The position numbers were made by a program, and so were the translations under genes. Below the pieces are notes generated by a model. The model ran no database searches, was not told the DNA's origin, and saw only the letters and a list, made by a program, of their open reading frames with translations. Shown here piece after piece: positions 53,430-64,000 of a stretch of DNA of 64,000 nt; position 1 is the first letter of the stretch; each line of letters opens with the position of its first letter. Source of the DNA: Ovis canadensis (lineage: Eukaryota > Chordata > Mammalia > Artiodactyla > Bovidae); the NCBI RefSeq assembly GCF_042477335.2, contig NC_091248.1, positions 119,006,501 through 119,070,500 on the forward strand. Direction: 5' to 3'.

Positions 53430-54168
53430 GAGAGCTAAAAAGCCTCTTGATGAAAGTGAAAGAAGAGAGCGAAAAAGTTGGCTTAAAGCTCAACATTCAG
53501 AAAACGAAGATCATGGCATCTGGTCCCATCACTTCATGGGAATTAGATGGAGAAACAGTGGAAACAGTGTCAGACTTTTTTTTTTTTGACTCCAAAATCA
53601 CTGCAGATGGTGACTGCAGCCATGAAATTAAAAGACGCTTACTCCTTGGAATAAAAGTTATGACCAACCTAGATAGTATATTCAAAAGCAGAGACATTAC
53701 TTTGCCGACTAAGGTCCATCTAGTCAAGGCTATGGTTTTTCCTGTGGTCATGTATGGATGTGAGCGTTGGACTGTGAAGAGAGCTGAGCGCCGAAGAATT
53801 GATGCTTTTGAACTGTGGTGTTGGAGAACACCCTTGAGGGTCCCTTGGACTGCAAGGAGATCCAACCAGTCCATTCTGAAGGAGATCAACCCTGGGATTT
53901 CTTTGGAAGGAATGATGCTGAAGCTGAAACTCCAGTACTTTGGCCACCTCATGTGAAGAGTTGACTCATTGGAAAAGACTCTGATGCTGGGAGGGATTGG
54001 GGGCAGGAGAAGAAAGGGACGACCGAGGATGAGATGGCTGGATGGCATCACTGACTCGATGGACGTGAGTCTGAGTGAACTCCGGAGGATAGTAATGGAC
54101 AGGGAGGCCTGGGGTGCTGCGATTCATGGGTCGCAAAGAGTCGGACATGACTGAGCGACTGAACTGAA
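53430..54168 (+). mobile_element. BovB 3' half
   Basis: It begins GAGCTAAAAAGCCTCTTGAT, encodes the RT C-terminal part (KMMKVKEESEKVGLKLN-like; SRDITLPTKVHLVKAMVFP), has a T run near 53575 that breaks the GGSK motif, and ends GAGCGACTGAACTGAAT. Antisense to MRPS33, in intron 1. Confidence 0.95.
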
Positions 54169-54261
54169 TAACGTATCAGGTTTTGCACATTACCAGAAGT
54201 TGCCTTCAAAAGCTACAAAAAGTTTCTTTGCATGCATTATCTTTTCTCTTCCCTCCACCCT

Positions 54262-54365
54262 TCAGTTCAGTTCAGTCACTTAGTCGTGTCTGACTCTTTG
54301 GGACCTCATGAACTGCAGCATGCCAGGCCTCCCTGTCCATTATCAACTTCCGGAGTTCAACCAAA
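54262..54365 (-). mobile_element. BovB 3' tail (about 100 bp)
   Basis: Reverse: (TTCAG)n tail at 54262-54275 followed by CACTTAGTCGTGTCTGACTC up to the CCGGAGTTCAACC region. Inverted relative to the BovB at 53430 and only ~95 bp from it. Confidence 0.9.
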
Positions 54366-54817
54366 ATTGGGTGAACAATTACCTATTGTCTCTAAATATG
54401 AGTTTCCCTTTCGGAAAACAAAGCTTGCATGACTGTGTGAGAAATAAGACAGTGGCGCTGAATAAACGGCAAACTAAAAAAACAAAAACCTAAATGTGCC
54501 TGGTATTCATACATTCTATATACAGACACATTTGTTTGTTCCTTGTCCTCATTTAGCCATGCACAAAAGGAGATGCATACCCCATGCAGCTGAACCTGTG
54601 CCTCCCTGGAATGGTATCCTCACTTACAAACACTGACGCCCAGGGAAACACAGGGGAGGGGACCACAGCTTGGCAGTAATGAGCAAGGGACTCAGCAGGA
54701 CTGTGGTCACTGAAAGCAACACAGGATGCTAAGTCATCTCCATGGCAGCCCTGGAAGGCAGCAAAGTGCTGGGACATGACTCATGGATAACAAGGTCTCA
54801 TTAGAACCCAACGGAGG

Positions 54818-55101
54818 GCTTCCCTAGTAGTCCAGTGGTTAAGAGTCTGCATGCCAGTGCAGGGGACATGGGTTTGATCCCTGGTCTGGGAAGATTCCAT
54901 GTGCCACGGGGCAACTAAGCCCGTGTGCTGCAGCTGGTGATCCTGTGCACTAGAGCCTATGCTCTGCATCAGGAGAAGCCGCCGCAGTGAGCAGCCCGGG
55001 CACTGCTGCTAGAGAAAAGTCCGCATCCAGCGATGAGGGACCAGTGCAGCAATACATAAGTAAGTAAGTAGGAAGATTTGTTTAAAAAAAAAAAAAAAAA
55101 A
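54818..55101 (+). mobile_element. Long tRNA-Glu SINE (CHR-1 type)
   Basis: GGCTTCCCTAGTAGTCCAGT, B-box-like GGTTTGATCCCTGGTCTGGG, GC-rich body (GGAGAAGCCGCCGCAGTGAG) and an 18-base A tail near 55083-55100. Confidence 0.9.
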
Positions 55102-55318
55102 GGAAGAAGAATCCTGTGGAAATGGTCATATCACAAACTCAAGGCCTAGAACTTTTCTGATGGAGAAAGAGAATAAGCTTCTCCAGACCTGAAACATTTA
55201 CTAGAAACAAAGCAGCCCTTGCTAAATAGAAGCAAACAAAATGGCTCTAACAATTACCAGTTACTGTTTTGTGGCCTCTTACAGAGCCCAGACCTATATG
55301 CTCCGGATGAAGGGTGGC

Positions 55319-55345
55319 ATGCTGCTGCTGCTGCTGAGTCGCTGC
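55319..55345 (-). repeat. (CTG)5 with a Bov-A edge trace
   Basis: CATGCTGCTGCTGCTGCTGA followed by GTCGCTGCGAAG resembles the tail and first bases of a reverse Bov-A and nothing more. Confidence 0.55.
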
Positions 55346-56689
55346 GAAGAATGGCATAGGTGCTAGGTAATCCTTTCTTTCACATAGATTAAAACAGCTC
55401 AAAAGTTATGCTGTCCCTAAATACTGGTCCTGAGACTGGCAAACTGCCACTCTTTACTAGCTTTGATTTTTTTTTAAGATTGGGAAAGCCTTACCTAGGA
55501 CTTTTCAGGATCCTCGTATGTCCCTTTACGGAAACTTTCAACTTTATCTTAAAAACAAACAAACAAAAAAGAACATGTTTACTGTGTGAAAGACATTAAG
55601 GTAAAAGGCAAGTAAATTAGATTTTTATCCACATGAGGCCACTTAAAATATCAGATTTTCTTTAAATGTGAACTAAATAAAACGGTATCATGAAGAAAAA
55701 TTACCTGGACTGAAAATGCTAAGTAAAAACGAATTACTGAAATGTGCTGGCTGGAGCAAGATGGGAGAAAATGTCCATATTTTTACTTTAGCATATAAGG
55801 GCAAGTTTCTGTATCTTTCTGATAGGTCTGATGCAGTAAAAAGGTCAGGTTTGTACAGTAACTGACTTTGGATTATGTTTGCCTGTGTTCTTTGAAAAGT
55901 GTGGATGATGTTCAAGAGTTCTTAATCTGGGTATCCCTCAGTGTGGTGAATCTCGGGGAGCTGTATTTAGAAGCATATGCTAAAAGGTGTGTGTGTGTAA
56001 ATTCTGCTGCGGAGGCAGGCTTCTCAAAAACCACTGGTCAGTGGACAGCGCCAGCTTTGGAGTACAAAAGCTGGCTGGAATTTTGCCTTTCTACTTTAAT
56101 GGTCATATCGTGTTTGTAGTAGTATGTATTCTTTGCCTTCCTTTTCTCATTTACTACAGGACAGTTATACTATCTCACTGCCTTGCCAGGGTGACAGGCA
56201 AAAGTCATCGGGTAAGGAAGTCACACACTGTGCACGCGTGTTTCACACATACAAAAAGCCAACTAGACATAATGCTTTATTATTTTTGAAGCTTGGTGCT
56301 AATTATTTGACTGGGTCTGAGCGACATGACCGGCTCTGAATGTAGGTCAAGCTTTACTCATTTCAACGACAACATCCCTAACCCCCTCCAACTGCCTGGA
56401 TCACACCTCTCTCCTGTGATGGAAGCAGCAGTGTCAAGCTGGGCTTTTCGCTAATATATTTAAGCTGATACAACTTATCTGCATTACCCCCGACTTCCAC
56501 ACACCTAAGGCCGACTGATAAGCATAGTAACCGAGACTTGAATGCTGCCTGATCAGAGTAATTGTTGGGCCGGAGAGGAAACTACGCTAGGGCCCTTCGC
56601 TGGGTAAATTCACCAAGTTAAGCAGGAGAAGGCCAAGCTGTTTGGGTGATACCTGTGAAATCTCCAAGCTGGTTAATGAAATTCACTTG

Positions 56690-57020
56690 TCCTATTCTCG
56701 GCGACTCTACAAGGTTGGAGACCCCCGCTCGGTCTCTAAAGCCATCGCCCACAACTCACTACAGAGCCCCCCCTAAAAGTCACGTACGGCCTTACCTACT
56801 TGTGACCTTCTCTCCAGTGAGCCCTTTTCCCGGAAGGTCAGCCCCCAGCCCGCCCCCAAGTGCCCGCCGGAGACTTCAGCGGAGAGCAGTAGAGAAACGG
56901 AAGCGTGGTGGCTAGAGAGGAGTCTTAGGAAAAGACCCGGAGCTCTTAACGTCGTATCTGACGCCTGCGCAGTGAGAACAGCGCCTCCAGGTGCGTGGAG
57001 GACTGACGGGGACGCAGGTT
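56690..57020 (-). promoter_or_regulatory. MRPS33: MRPS33 CpG-rich promoter
   Basis: The only CpG-dense stretch in the window. It holds ETS/GABPA-type sites (TTCCGG on minus near 56829-56835; CTTCCGTTTCTC near 56890-56900), a GC box (GGGGGCGGGC on minus near 56851-56860) and an NRF1-like half site (CCTGCGCAGT near 56964-56973). There is no TATA box. Nuclear genes for mitochondrial ribosomal proteins are commonly driven by ETS and NRF1 factors, so the content fits, but start-site position is inferred. Confidence 0.7.
56796..56930 (-). other. MRPS33: Putative non-coding exon 1 of MRPS33
   Basis: The donor is sharp: minus strand CAAGTAG|GTAAGGCC, exon end at 56796. The 5' limit is a guess within the GC-rich region. 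No ATG in frame with the CDS is expected here. Confidence 0.6.
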
Positions 57021-57740
57021 TAGGTGCGAGAGGCTTGGTTTTCATGGACTGTCCTGTAGGGTTCGCTAATTGTATTTTGTTGGAAGTGTCTCTAGCGTGG
57101 ACCTCCCAACCTCTGAAGTAGTATTTATACATGCTCCTTGTCGGGGAGAATGAAATGCGTTTGTTTTTTCTTTTCCTCCTTCCGCTTTCTTTCTGTATGT
57201 TTTCTTTCTCTTTTCATCAAGCTTAGGCCTTGACGTGCTCCAAGCGCATTGCTTGACTTTAGGGGCTGAGGAATCTGACTCACCAGGAGTGCCATTCCCC
57301 TCCCTCCGGGAGGCTGTTCTTGATTGATACCCCTTTCCTGTGTTAGGGGCGCTGTTTTGAGCACTCTCTCTTTCCACCCACTGTCCTGGAAGCTTCTTCA
57401 GAGAGTAGACAGGGTATCTCTCTGACTCCTCAGTGGTTATCTAGACCCTCTTGGCAGTATTTCACTCCGTAAGAGATCTACTCTCAAGCAAGCTATATAG
57501 GCATTGAATTGAAGCATTTGTTGAATGTTTGAAAGTTCAACTGAAAACTCTACTTATTTTTTGAGCCTTATTCAGGCCTGTAATAAATATTCTAAAAATG
57601 TACCCTGGGAAAATGCAAATCAACAGCGTGTTATATACCTAGACACCCTCTTCCCTTCTACAGAACTTTGTATTATTAACTTAGGCTTTGACATCTTATC
57701 AATATGTGCTTTAGAATTTATTTCTATCAAGTTAAGTTTT
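57021..57740. other. Sequence upstream of MRPS33, unassigned
   Basis: No repeat or exon recognised. It is T/C-rich in parts (57170-57215). Frames of 79-119 codons on minus show no known domain. Confidence 0.4.
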
Positions 57741-57750
57741 GACATGTTAT
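57741..57750. repeat. Target duplication of the inverted BovB, left copy
   Basis: GACATGTTAT, identical to 60855-60864. Confidence 0.95.
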
Positions 57751-60700
57751 CAGTTCAGTTCAGTTCAGTTGCTCAGTTGTGTCCGACTCTGCGACCCCAT
57801 GAATCGCAGCACGCCAGGCCTCCCTGTCCATCACTGTCTTCCTGAGTTCACTCAGACTCACGTCCATCGAGTCTGTGATGCCATCCAGCCATCTCATTCT
57901 CTGTCATCCCCTTCTCCTCCTGCCCCCAATCCCTCCCAGCATCAGAGTCTTTTCCAATGAGTCAACTCTTCGCATGAGGTGGCCAAAGTACTGGAGTTTC
58001 AGCTTTAGCATCATTCCTTCCAAAGAAATCCCATGGTTGATCTCCTTCAGAATGGACTGGTTGGATCTCCTTGCAGTCCAAGGGACTCTCAAGAGTCTTC
58101 TCCAACACCACAGTTCAAAAGCATCAATTCTTCGGCACTCAGCCTTCTTCACAGTTCAACTCTCACATCCATACATGACCACAGGAAAAATCATAGCCTT
58201 GACTAGATGGACCTTAGTCGGCAAAGTAATGTCTCTGCTTTTCAAGATGCTATCTAGATTGGTCATAACTTTTATTCCAAGGAGTAAGCGTCTTTTAATT
58301 TCATGACTGCAGTCACCATCTGCAGTGATTTTGGAGCCCCCAAAAATAAAGTCTGACACTGTTTCCACTGTTTCTCCATCTAATTCCCATGAAGTGATGG
58401 GACCGGATGCCATGATCTTCGTTTTCTGAATGTTGAGCTTTAAGCCAACTTTTTCACTCTCCTCTTTCACTTTCATCAAGAGGTTTTTTAGCTCCTCTTC
58501 ACTTTCTGCCATAAGGGTGGTGTCATCTGCATATCTGAGGTTATTGATATTTCTCCTGGCAATCTTGATTCCAGCCTGTGTTTCTTCCAGTCCAGTGTTT
58601 CTCATGATGTGCTCTGTATATAAGTTAAATAAGCAGGGTGACAATATACAGCCTTGACGTACTCCTTTTCCTGTTTGGAACCAGTGTGTTGTTCCATGTC
58701 CAGTTCTAACTGTTGCTTCCTGAACTGCATACAGATTTCTCAAGAGGCAGGTCAGGTGGTCTGATATTCCCATCTCTTTCAGAATTTTCCACAGTTTATT
58801 GTGATCCACACAGTCAAAGGCTTTGGCATAGTCAAGAAAGCAGAAATAGATGTTTTTCTGGAACTCTCTTCCTTTTTCCATGATCCAGCGGATGTTGGCA
58901 ATTTGATCTCTGGTTCCTCTGCCTTTTCTAAAAGCAGCTTGAACATCAGGGAGTTCACGGTTCACGTATTGCTGAAGCCTGGCTTGGAGAATTTTGAGCA
59001 TTACTTTACTAGCATGTGAGATGAGTGCAATTGTGTAGTAGTTTGAGCATTCTTTGGCATTGCCTTTCATTGGGATTGGAATGAAAACTGACCTTTTCCA
59101 GTCCTGTGGCCACTGCTGTTTTCCAAATTTGCTGGCATATTGAGTACAGCACTTTCACAGCATCATCTTTTAGGATTTGAAACAGCTCAACTGGAATTCC
59201 ATCACCTCCACTAGCTATGTTTGTAGTGATGCTTTCTAAGGCCCACTTGACTTCACTTTCCAAGATGTCTGGCTCTAGATTAGTGATCACATCATCATGA
59301 TTATCTGGGTCGTGAAGATCTTTTTTGTACAGTTCTTCTGTGTATTCTTGTCACCTCTTCTTAATATCTTCTGCTTCTGTTAGGTCCATACCATTTCTGT
59401 CCTTTTCAAGCCCATCTTTGCATGAAATGTTCCCTTGGTATCTCTAATTTTCTTGAAGAGATCTCTAGTCTTTCCCATTGTGTTATTTTCCTCTATTTCT
59501 TTGCATTGATCGCTGAAGAAGGCTTTCTCATCTCTTCTTGCTGTTCTTTGGAACTCTGCATTCAGATGCTTATATCTTTCCTTTTCTCCTTTGCTTTTCA
59601 CCTCTCTTCTTTTCACAGCTATTTGTAAGGCCTCCCCGACAACCATTTTGCTTTTTTGCATTTCTTTTCCCTGGGGATGGTCTTGATCCCTGTCTCCTGT
59701 ACAATGTCACGAACCTCAGTCCATAGTTCATCAGGCACTCTATCTATCAGATCTGGTCCCTTAAATCTATTTCTCACTTCCACTGTATAATCATAAGGGA
59801 TTTGATTTAGGTCATACCTGAATGGTCTAGCGGTTTTCCCTACTTTCTTCAATTTAAGTCTGAATTTGGCAATAAGGAGTTCATGATCTGAGCCACAGTC
59901 AGCTCCTGGTCTTGTTTTTGTTGACTGTATAGAGCTTCTCCATCTTTGGCTGCATAGAATATAATCAATCTGATTTCGATGTTGACCATCTGGTGATGTC
60001 CATGTGTAGAGTCTTCTCTTGTGTTGTTGGAAGACTGGAGAAGGGAATGGCAAGCCACTTCAGTATTCTTGCCTTGAGAACCCCATGAACAGTATGAAAA
60101 GGCAAAATGATAGGATACCAAAAGAGGAATTCCCCAGGTCACTAGGTGCCCAATATGCTACTGGAGATCAGTGGAGAAATAACTCCAGAAAGAATGAAGA
60201 GATGGAGCCAAAGCAAAAACAATACCTAGTTGTAGATGTGACTGGTGATAGAAGCAAGGTCCGATGCTGTAAAGAGCAATATTGGTTGGATAGGAACCTG
60301 GAATGTCAGGTCCATGAATCAAGGCAAATTGGAAGTGGTCAAACAAGAGATGGCAAGGGTGAACGTCGACATTCTAGGAATCAGCAAACTAAAATGGACT
60401 GGAATGGGTGAAAATAACTCAGATGACCATTATATCTACTACTGCGGGCAGGAATCCCTCAGAAGAAATGGAGTAGCCATCATGGTCAACAAAAGAGTCT
60501 GAAATGCAGTACTTGGATGCAATCTCAAAAACAACAGAATGATCTCTGTTCGTCTCCAAGGCAAACCATTCAGTATCACAGTTATCCAAGTCTATGCCCC
60601 AACCAGTAATGCTGAAGAAGCTGAAGTTGAACGGTTTTATGAAGACCTACAAGACCTTGTAGAACTAACACCCAAAAAAGATGTCCTTTTCATTATAGGG

Positions 60701-60854
60701 GACTGGAATGCAAAAGTAGGAAGTCAAGAAACACCTGGAGTAACAGGCAAATTTGGCCTTGGAATGCGGAATGAAGCAGGGCAAAGACTAATAGAGTTTT
60801 GCCAAGAGAATGCACTGGTCATAGAAAACACCCTCTTCCAACAACACAAGAGAA
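57751..60854 (-). mobile_element. Near-full-length BovB LINE with 5' inversion (twin priming)
   Basis: The 3' arm (57751-60034, minus) runs from the (TTCAG)n tail through RT to the endonuclease. It includes palm YADDTTLMAESEEELKN near 58530-58480 and the fingers region QAAFRKGRGTRDQIANIRW near 58960-58900. Its 5' edge is QQHKRRLYTWTSPDGQHRNQ and on to SDHELL. The 5' arm (60035-60857, plus) is the endonuclease N-terminal half: WIGTWNVRSMNQGKLEVV, QVYAPTSNAEEAEV and GDWNAKVGSQ. A 24-bp stretch (TCTTCCAACAACACAAGAG...) occurs in both arms, at 60011-60034 (reversed) and 60834-60857. Perfect GACATGTTAT flanks the whole unit. Frameshifts and stops near 59000-59400 make it non-functional. Confidence 0.96.
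58156..59070 (-). pseudogene. BovB reverse transcriptase frame (304 codons), dead
   Basis: The longest intact RT frame in the window. It holds fingers and palm, with motif VRQGCILSPCLFNLYTEHIM and catalytic YADD. It is separated by a frameshift near 59050 from the RT N-terminal part (59009-59290) and from the endonuclease, and has lost its 5' end to the inversion. BovB retrotransposes its own RNA in the nucleus; this copy cannot. Confidence 0.9.
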
Positions 60855-60864
60855 GACATGTTAT
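60855..60864. repeat. Target duplication of the inverted BovB, right copy
   Basis: GACATGTTAT, identical to 57741-57750; it shares GAC with the end of the 24-bp arm overlap. Confidence 0.95.
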
Positions 60865-60945
60865 AACCTATGATAACAAGTAGCCTGGTTAACTTGGGTC
60901 TGGCTTAAGAAGTTGTCACAGGGTGTAATGAATATAGCATGTATC

Positions 60946-61252
60946 AGTTCAGTTCAGTCGCTCAGTCGTGCCCGACTCTTTGCGCCCCCATGAATCGCAG
61001 CATGCCAGGCCTCCCTGTCCATCACCAACTCCTGGAGTTCACTCAGACTCACGTCCATCGAGTCAGTGATGCCTTCCAGCCATCTCATCCTCTGTCGTCC
61101 CCTTCTCCGCCTGCCCCCAACCCCTCCCAGCATCAGAGTCTTTTCCAATGAGTTAACTCTTCGCATGAGGTGGCCAAAGTACTGGAGTTTCAGCTTTAGC
61201 ATCATTCCTTCCAAAGAAATCCCAGGGTTGATCTCCTTCAGAATGGACTGTA
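60946..61252 (-). mobile_element. BovB 3' end
   Basis: Reverse: (CAGTT)n tail on the left, then 3' UTR and the last ~50 codons, ending at CCTTCAGAATGGACTG. Nearly consensus, hence young. Short TGTAT on both sides may be the target duplication. Confidence 0.95.
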
Positions 61253-61604
61253 TAACTCAGTAGAAAAAATATACTGGGTGGGAATTTCACCTTGTCTTGG
61301 CTTGTTGGCTTCCCCTGAATATTGACTGTTAGAAAGTTTAAAACCAAATTTGCAGTGGACTCATGGCAAGAGCTATTATGTGTGTATTTCCATAAGCAAA
61401 TATAAATCTTGTTGGCTGTTTTGTGTGTCTTCAATTTCCCCCCTTTTAGGCCTATTTATTAGTTGTGTTATCAGAATGTTTTGTGAATCTGTCAGCTATC
61501 ATAATTTTTTTCTTAAAATATAATAAGGCTTACAGGTGGCTGTGTACTCTGGGGCACTTTACACTACGACTCCTATTAAGTCTATTTCATAGGGATCATA
61601 CTCT
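61253..61604. other. Unassigned sequence
   Basis: AT-rich, no gene or repeat recognised. Confidence 0.4.
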
Positions 61605-62105
61605 TTTCTAGAGCCTACTGTAACAAAATACCACAAGCTTGTTGGCTTTAAACACCAGAACTTTATTCTCTCACAGTTCTGGAGACCAGAAATCCAAAAT
61701 TGGTATCCTTGAGCCAAACCAAGATGTTGGAAAGGCTGTGCTTCTTCCTGAGGCTCTGAAATAGAATCATTTCTTTGACTCTTCCAGCTTCTGGTGGTTG
61801 CTGGCATTCATTGGCTTATGGCCACATCATTCCAGTCTTCAAGGCCAGAATCTTCAAATAGCTCTCTGCTTCCTCTTTACATCACCTTCTTCTTGATGTG
61901 TATCAGATCTCCTACTGCCTTCCTCTTAGAGGGATATGTGTAATTGCATTTAGGGCCCACTTGATAACCCAGGATAATCTCCCCATCTCAAGATTCTTAA
62001 TTTGTTCACATCTGCAAGGGCCCCTTTCCCTTATATAGTGGGATTCACACCTTCCAGGGATTAGGACTGGCAACTACGGGGGGACATTTTCCTGTCTACC
62101 AGAGT
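61605..62105 (-). mobile_element. MLT1-type (MaLR) LTR
   Basis: On plus the LTR is reversed: GTAACAAAATACCACAAGCT, TTATTCTCTCACAGTTCTGG, TAGGGCCCACTTGATAACCC, ATCTCAAGATTCTTAATTTG and GATTAGGACTGGCAACTACG, ending GTCTACCAG. This order matches MLT1. No internal sequence is visible. Confidence 0.8.
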
Positions 62106-62884
62106 TAGAAATAGCAAGTCTATGATACTGACCTGTAGAAACTGTTACTGACTCAATGGGGAAATTTAAATATTAGGGTGGGCAAACTAAGGGAACAGAA
62201 TAAAATTTAACCTCCTGGGGACATTAACTTCCAGACCTTTGCTTACCCACTTGTACCTCCAAGCTAAAGCTTCCTTAAAGACACTTGTTATAGGTAGAAA
62301 TTGCCTTATATATTTCTCTTTTCTGAAACCCAGTGCATTAAAATTGTGGATTATGAATCATTAGTTGGTTGTGAAATCAATTTAGTGGGTCATGAGCAGC
62401 ATTAAAAGATGTTGGAATAGGAAATGTCAGAGTGCATTGCATGTAGTAAGGGTAATTATTGTTTCATGAAACAATCTGTATGTGTATGTTGGATCATGAT
62501 ATAAACATACTGCTTACTCTAGGCTTGTAGAAGGCATCTGTTGTAGGCAAATTCACTATTCATCATACGCTATGGCAAGTTGCAGCCAGAATTAAAGTTC
62601 ACATCAATTGAAATTCTTATTGTGTGGAATAGTCTACGGGGCAGGAGGATCCCTGCTCCCTCAAGTATAAGTTAATTTATAGAACCTTATTTCTGTAAGT
62701 ATTCTTCCCCAGTGTTGGGTAGGTTCTTTTATCTTATTTCTACATTTATAATAGTTCTTTTCTCAATTTACAAAAGAAAGATGCATTCCTCACCCAGGGT
62801 TTAAAACCCTCTAGTATAACAAGCAAAGATATTCAAGATGTTTTGGGAGAAGCTTCTTTTTCCCCTTGATCATTATCCATATTT
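62106..62884. other. Unassigned sequence
   Basis: AT-rich intergenic sequence. No exon, RNA or repeat recognised. Confidence 0.4.
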
Positions 62885-63597
62885 ATTAAAAATTTTTAGT
62901 TTTGTATTGAGGTGTAACTTATTAACAATGTTTTGTGGAAGTTTCAGCTGAACAGTGAAGGAACTCAGCCATCCAAACACATGTATCCATTCTCCCCCAA
63001 ACTCCCCTTCCCATCCATGCTGCCATATAACATTGAGTCCGTGTGCTATACCATAGGTCCTTGCTGGTTATCCATTTTGAACATAACAGTGTGTACATGA
63101 CCTTCCCAAACTCCCTAACTATCCCTCTCCCCCGGCAACCCATAAGTTCATTTTCTAAGTCTATGAGTCTCTATTTTGTAAGTTAAGTTCCTTTGTATAA
63201 TTTCTTTTTAGCTTCCATATATAAGGGATATCATATGATATTTCTCCTTCTTTGTCTGACTTACTTCACTCAGTATGACACTCTCTAGGTCCATCCTTGT
63301 TGTGGCAAATGACATTATTTCATTCTTTTTAATGGCCGAGTAATATTCCACTGTATATATGTGCAACATCTTTTTCTGTTCCCCTGTCAATGGGATTTAG
63401 GTTGCTTCCATGTCTTGGCTATTGCAGACAGTGCTGCAATGAGCATTGGGGTACATGTATTCTTTTAGATTATGTTTTTCTCTGGATATATTGCCAGGAG
63501 TGGGATTGCAGGGTCATATGGCAGCTCTATTTTTAATTTTTTTAAGGGACTTCCGTACTGTTCTCCATAGTGGCTATACCATTCCTACCAAAAGTAT
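62885..63597 (-). mobile_element. L1 3' end with ORF2 C-terminus (ruminant or artiodactyl)
   Basis: On minus the ORF2 C-terminal part reads YTVEYYSAIKKNEIMSFATT and LESVILSEVSQTKKEKYHMI (63390-63208). A 3' UTR with CCACAAAACATTGTTAATAA follows at the left. It is 5' truncated at about 63597. The frame is intact for the last 60 codons, so the copy is fairly young. Confidence 0.92.
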
Positions 63598-64000
63598 AGA
63601 AGGGTTCCCATTGGAAGAAGCTTTCTTTAATGATCAGTCAAGACAACATAAATCTTTCTTAGGCTTCTGTCTTTTCCCATCTTACATATATTCCAGATAA
63701 GGGTGAAGTAAACTCTTAGATATGGTAATTGGATATTCGGTGTGACTTTCTGAAATCAGATAGACTGTGTGAGTGTGAATGCTGGGAGTGATAGTAATTT
63801 TCCTTTAATCATCACATCTCTTTTATCTTCCGTGGTTAAGAAGTATATTGTTATTGAAGGAGAGTCTGGCGAGAGCAGAGCAAAACTGGCATTGAAGAAA
63901 ATATTGAACCCTCATTTTTTTTCACATATATAAACATAAGCAAAAAAATTTTTTTCAGCTAGTCTCAGTGCTTATCTGTAGGATGTATTGTTATCTGGAA
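63598..64000. other. Unassigned sequence at window edge
   Basis: No gene or repeat recognised in the last 400 bases. Confidence 0.4.

Larger units (their letters stand above)
51753..56795 (-). other. MRPS33: MRPS33 intron 1 (inferred)
   Basis: This is the stretch between the inferred non-coding exon and coding exon 2. It holds BovB at 53430, a BovB tail at 54262, and a long tRNA-Glu SINE at 54818. A short L1-end-like trace lies at 52700-52750 (CATATAATATTGTACATCAG). 51753-52690, 52760-53190 and 55102-56690 contain nothing I recognise. Confidence 0.7.

Noticed and set aside
57066-57377. Minus-strand 103-codon frame upstream of MRPS33 as a divergent gene
   Set aside because: Its residues are low-complexity and basic from a C/T-rich strand, with no domain or splice support.

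Overview
This window is mammalian nuclear DNA from a ruminant, most likely a bovid. The evidence is the dense set of ruminant-restricted retroposons: BovB (RTE) LINE copies, Bov-A/Bov-A2 and Bov-tA SINEs, tRNA-Glu (CHR-type) SINEs, and the 3' end of a young ruminant L1. They sit on older mammalian repeats (L1M, L2, MIR, MER5, MLT1). Nothing in it looks bacterial, phage-like or plasmid-borne. Almost every long open frame is a BovB or SINE shadow.

One functional protein gene is recognisable: MRPS33, encoding mitochondrial ribosomal protein mS33, on the minus strand. Its CDS is join(47712..47817, 51511..51725), 106 codons plus stop, with canonical splice sites. A 27-nt 5' leader precedes the ATG in the coding exon. 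A probable non-coding first exon ends at 56796, inside a CpG-rich promoter at about 56690-57020. From memory of the human map, MRPS33 lies between BRAF and TMEM178B; neither is seen here, so the rest would be intergenic.

Layout: 0.8-2.3 kb holds a decayed retroviral pol relic broken by a BovB fragment. 2.5-12.3 kb is ancient L1 and HAL1-like sequence riddled with younger SINE and BovB insertions, including an L1 piece that keeps its 5' end but lacks a 3' end. 14.07-14.53 kb is a clean solo LTR with a 4-bp target duplication. 15.34-15.51 kb holds a perfect 69-bp inverted repeat with a 31-nt loop. 15.8-19.0 kb is an L1M carrying at least seven nested insertions. 19-47 kb alternates unassigned sequence with SINEs, L1M, L2, MIR and MER5 pieces, and a probable minus-strand pseudogene at 45.47-45.97 kb. 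47.7-57.0 kb is MRPS33 with repeat-laden introns. 57.75-60.85 kb is a near-full-length BovB copy with a 5' inversion and a perfect 10-bp target duplication. 61.3-64 kb has an MLT1-type LTR and a ruminant L1 3' end.

I see no multi-gene system. The signals most worth following are the perfect foldback palindrome, the twin-primed BovB just upstream of the MRPS33 promoter, the 3'-truncated L1, and the unidentified pseudogene. Repeat family names come from recognising consensus features by eye. Boundaries are good to a few bases where target duplications are given and to tens of bases otherwise.
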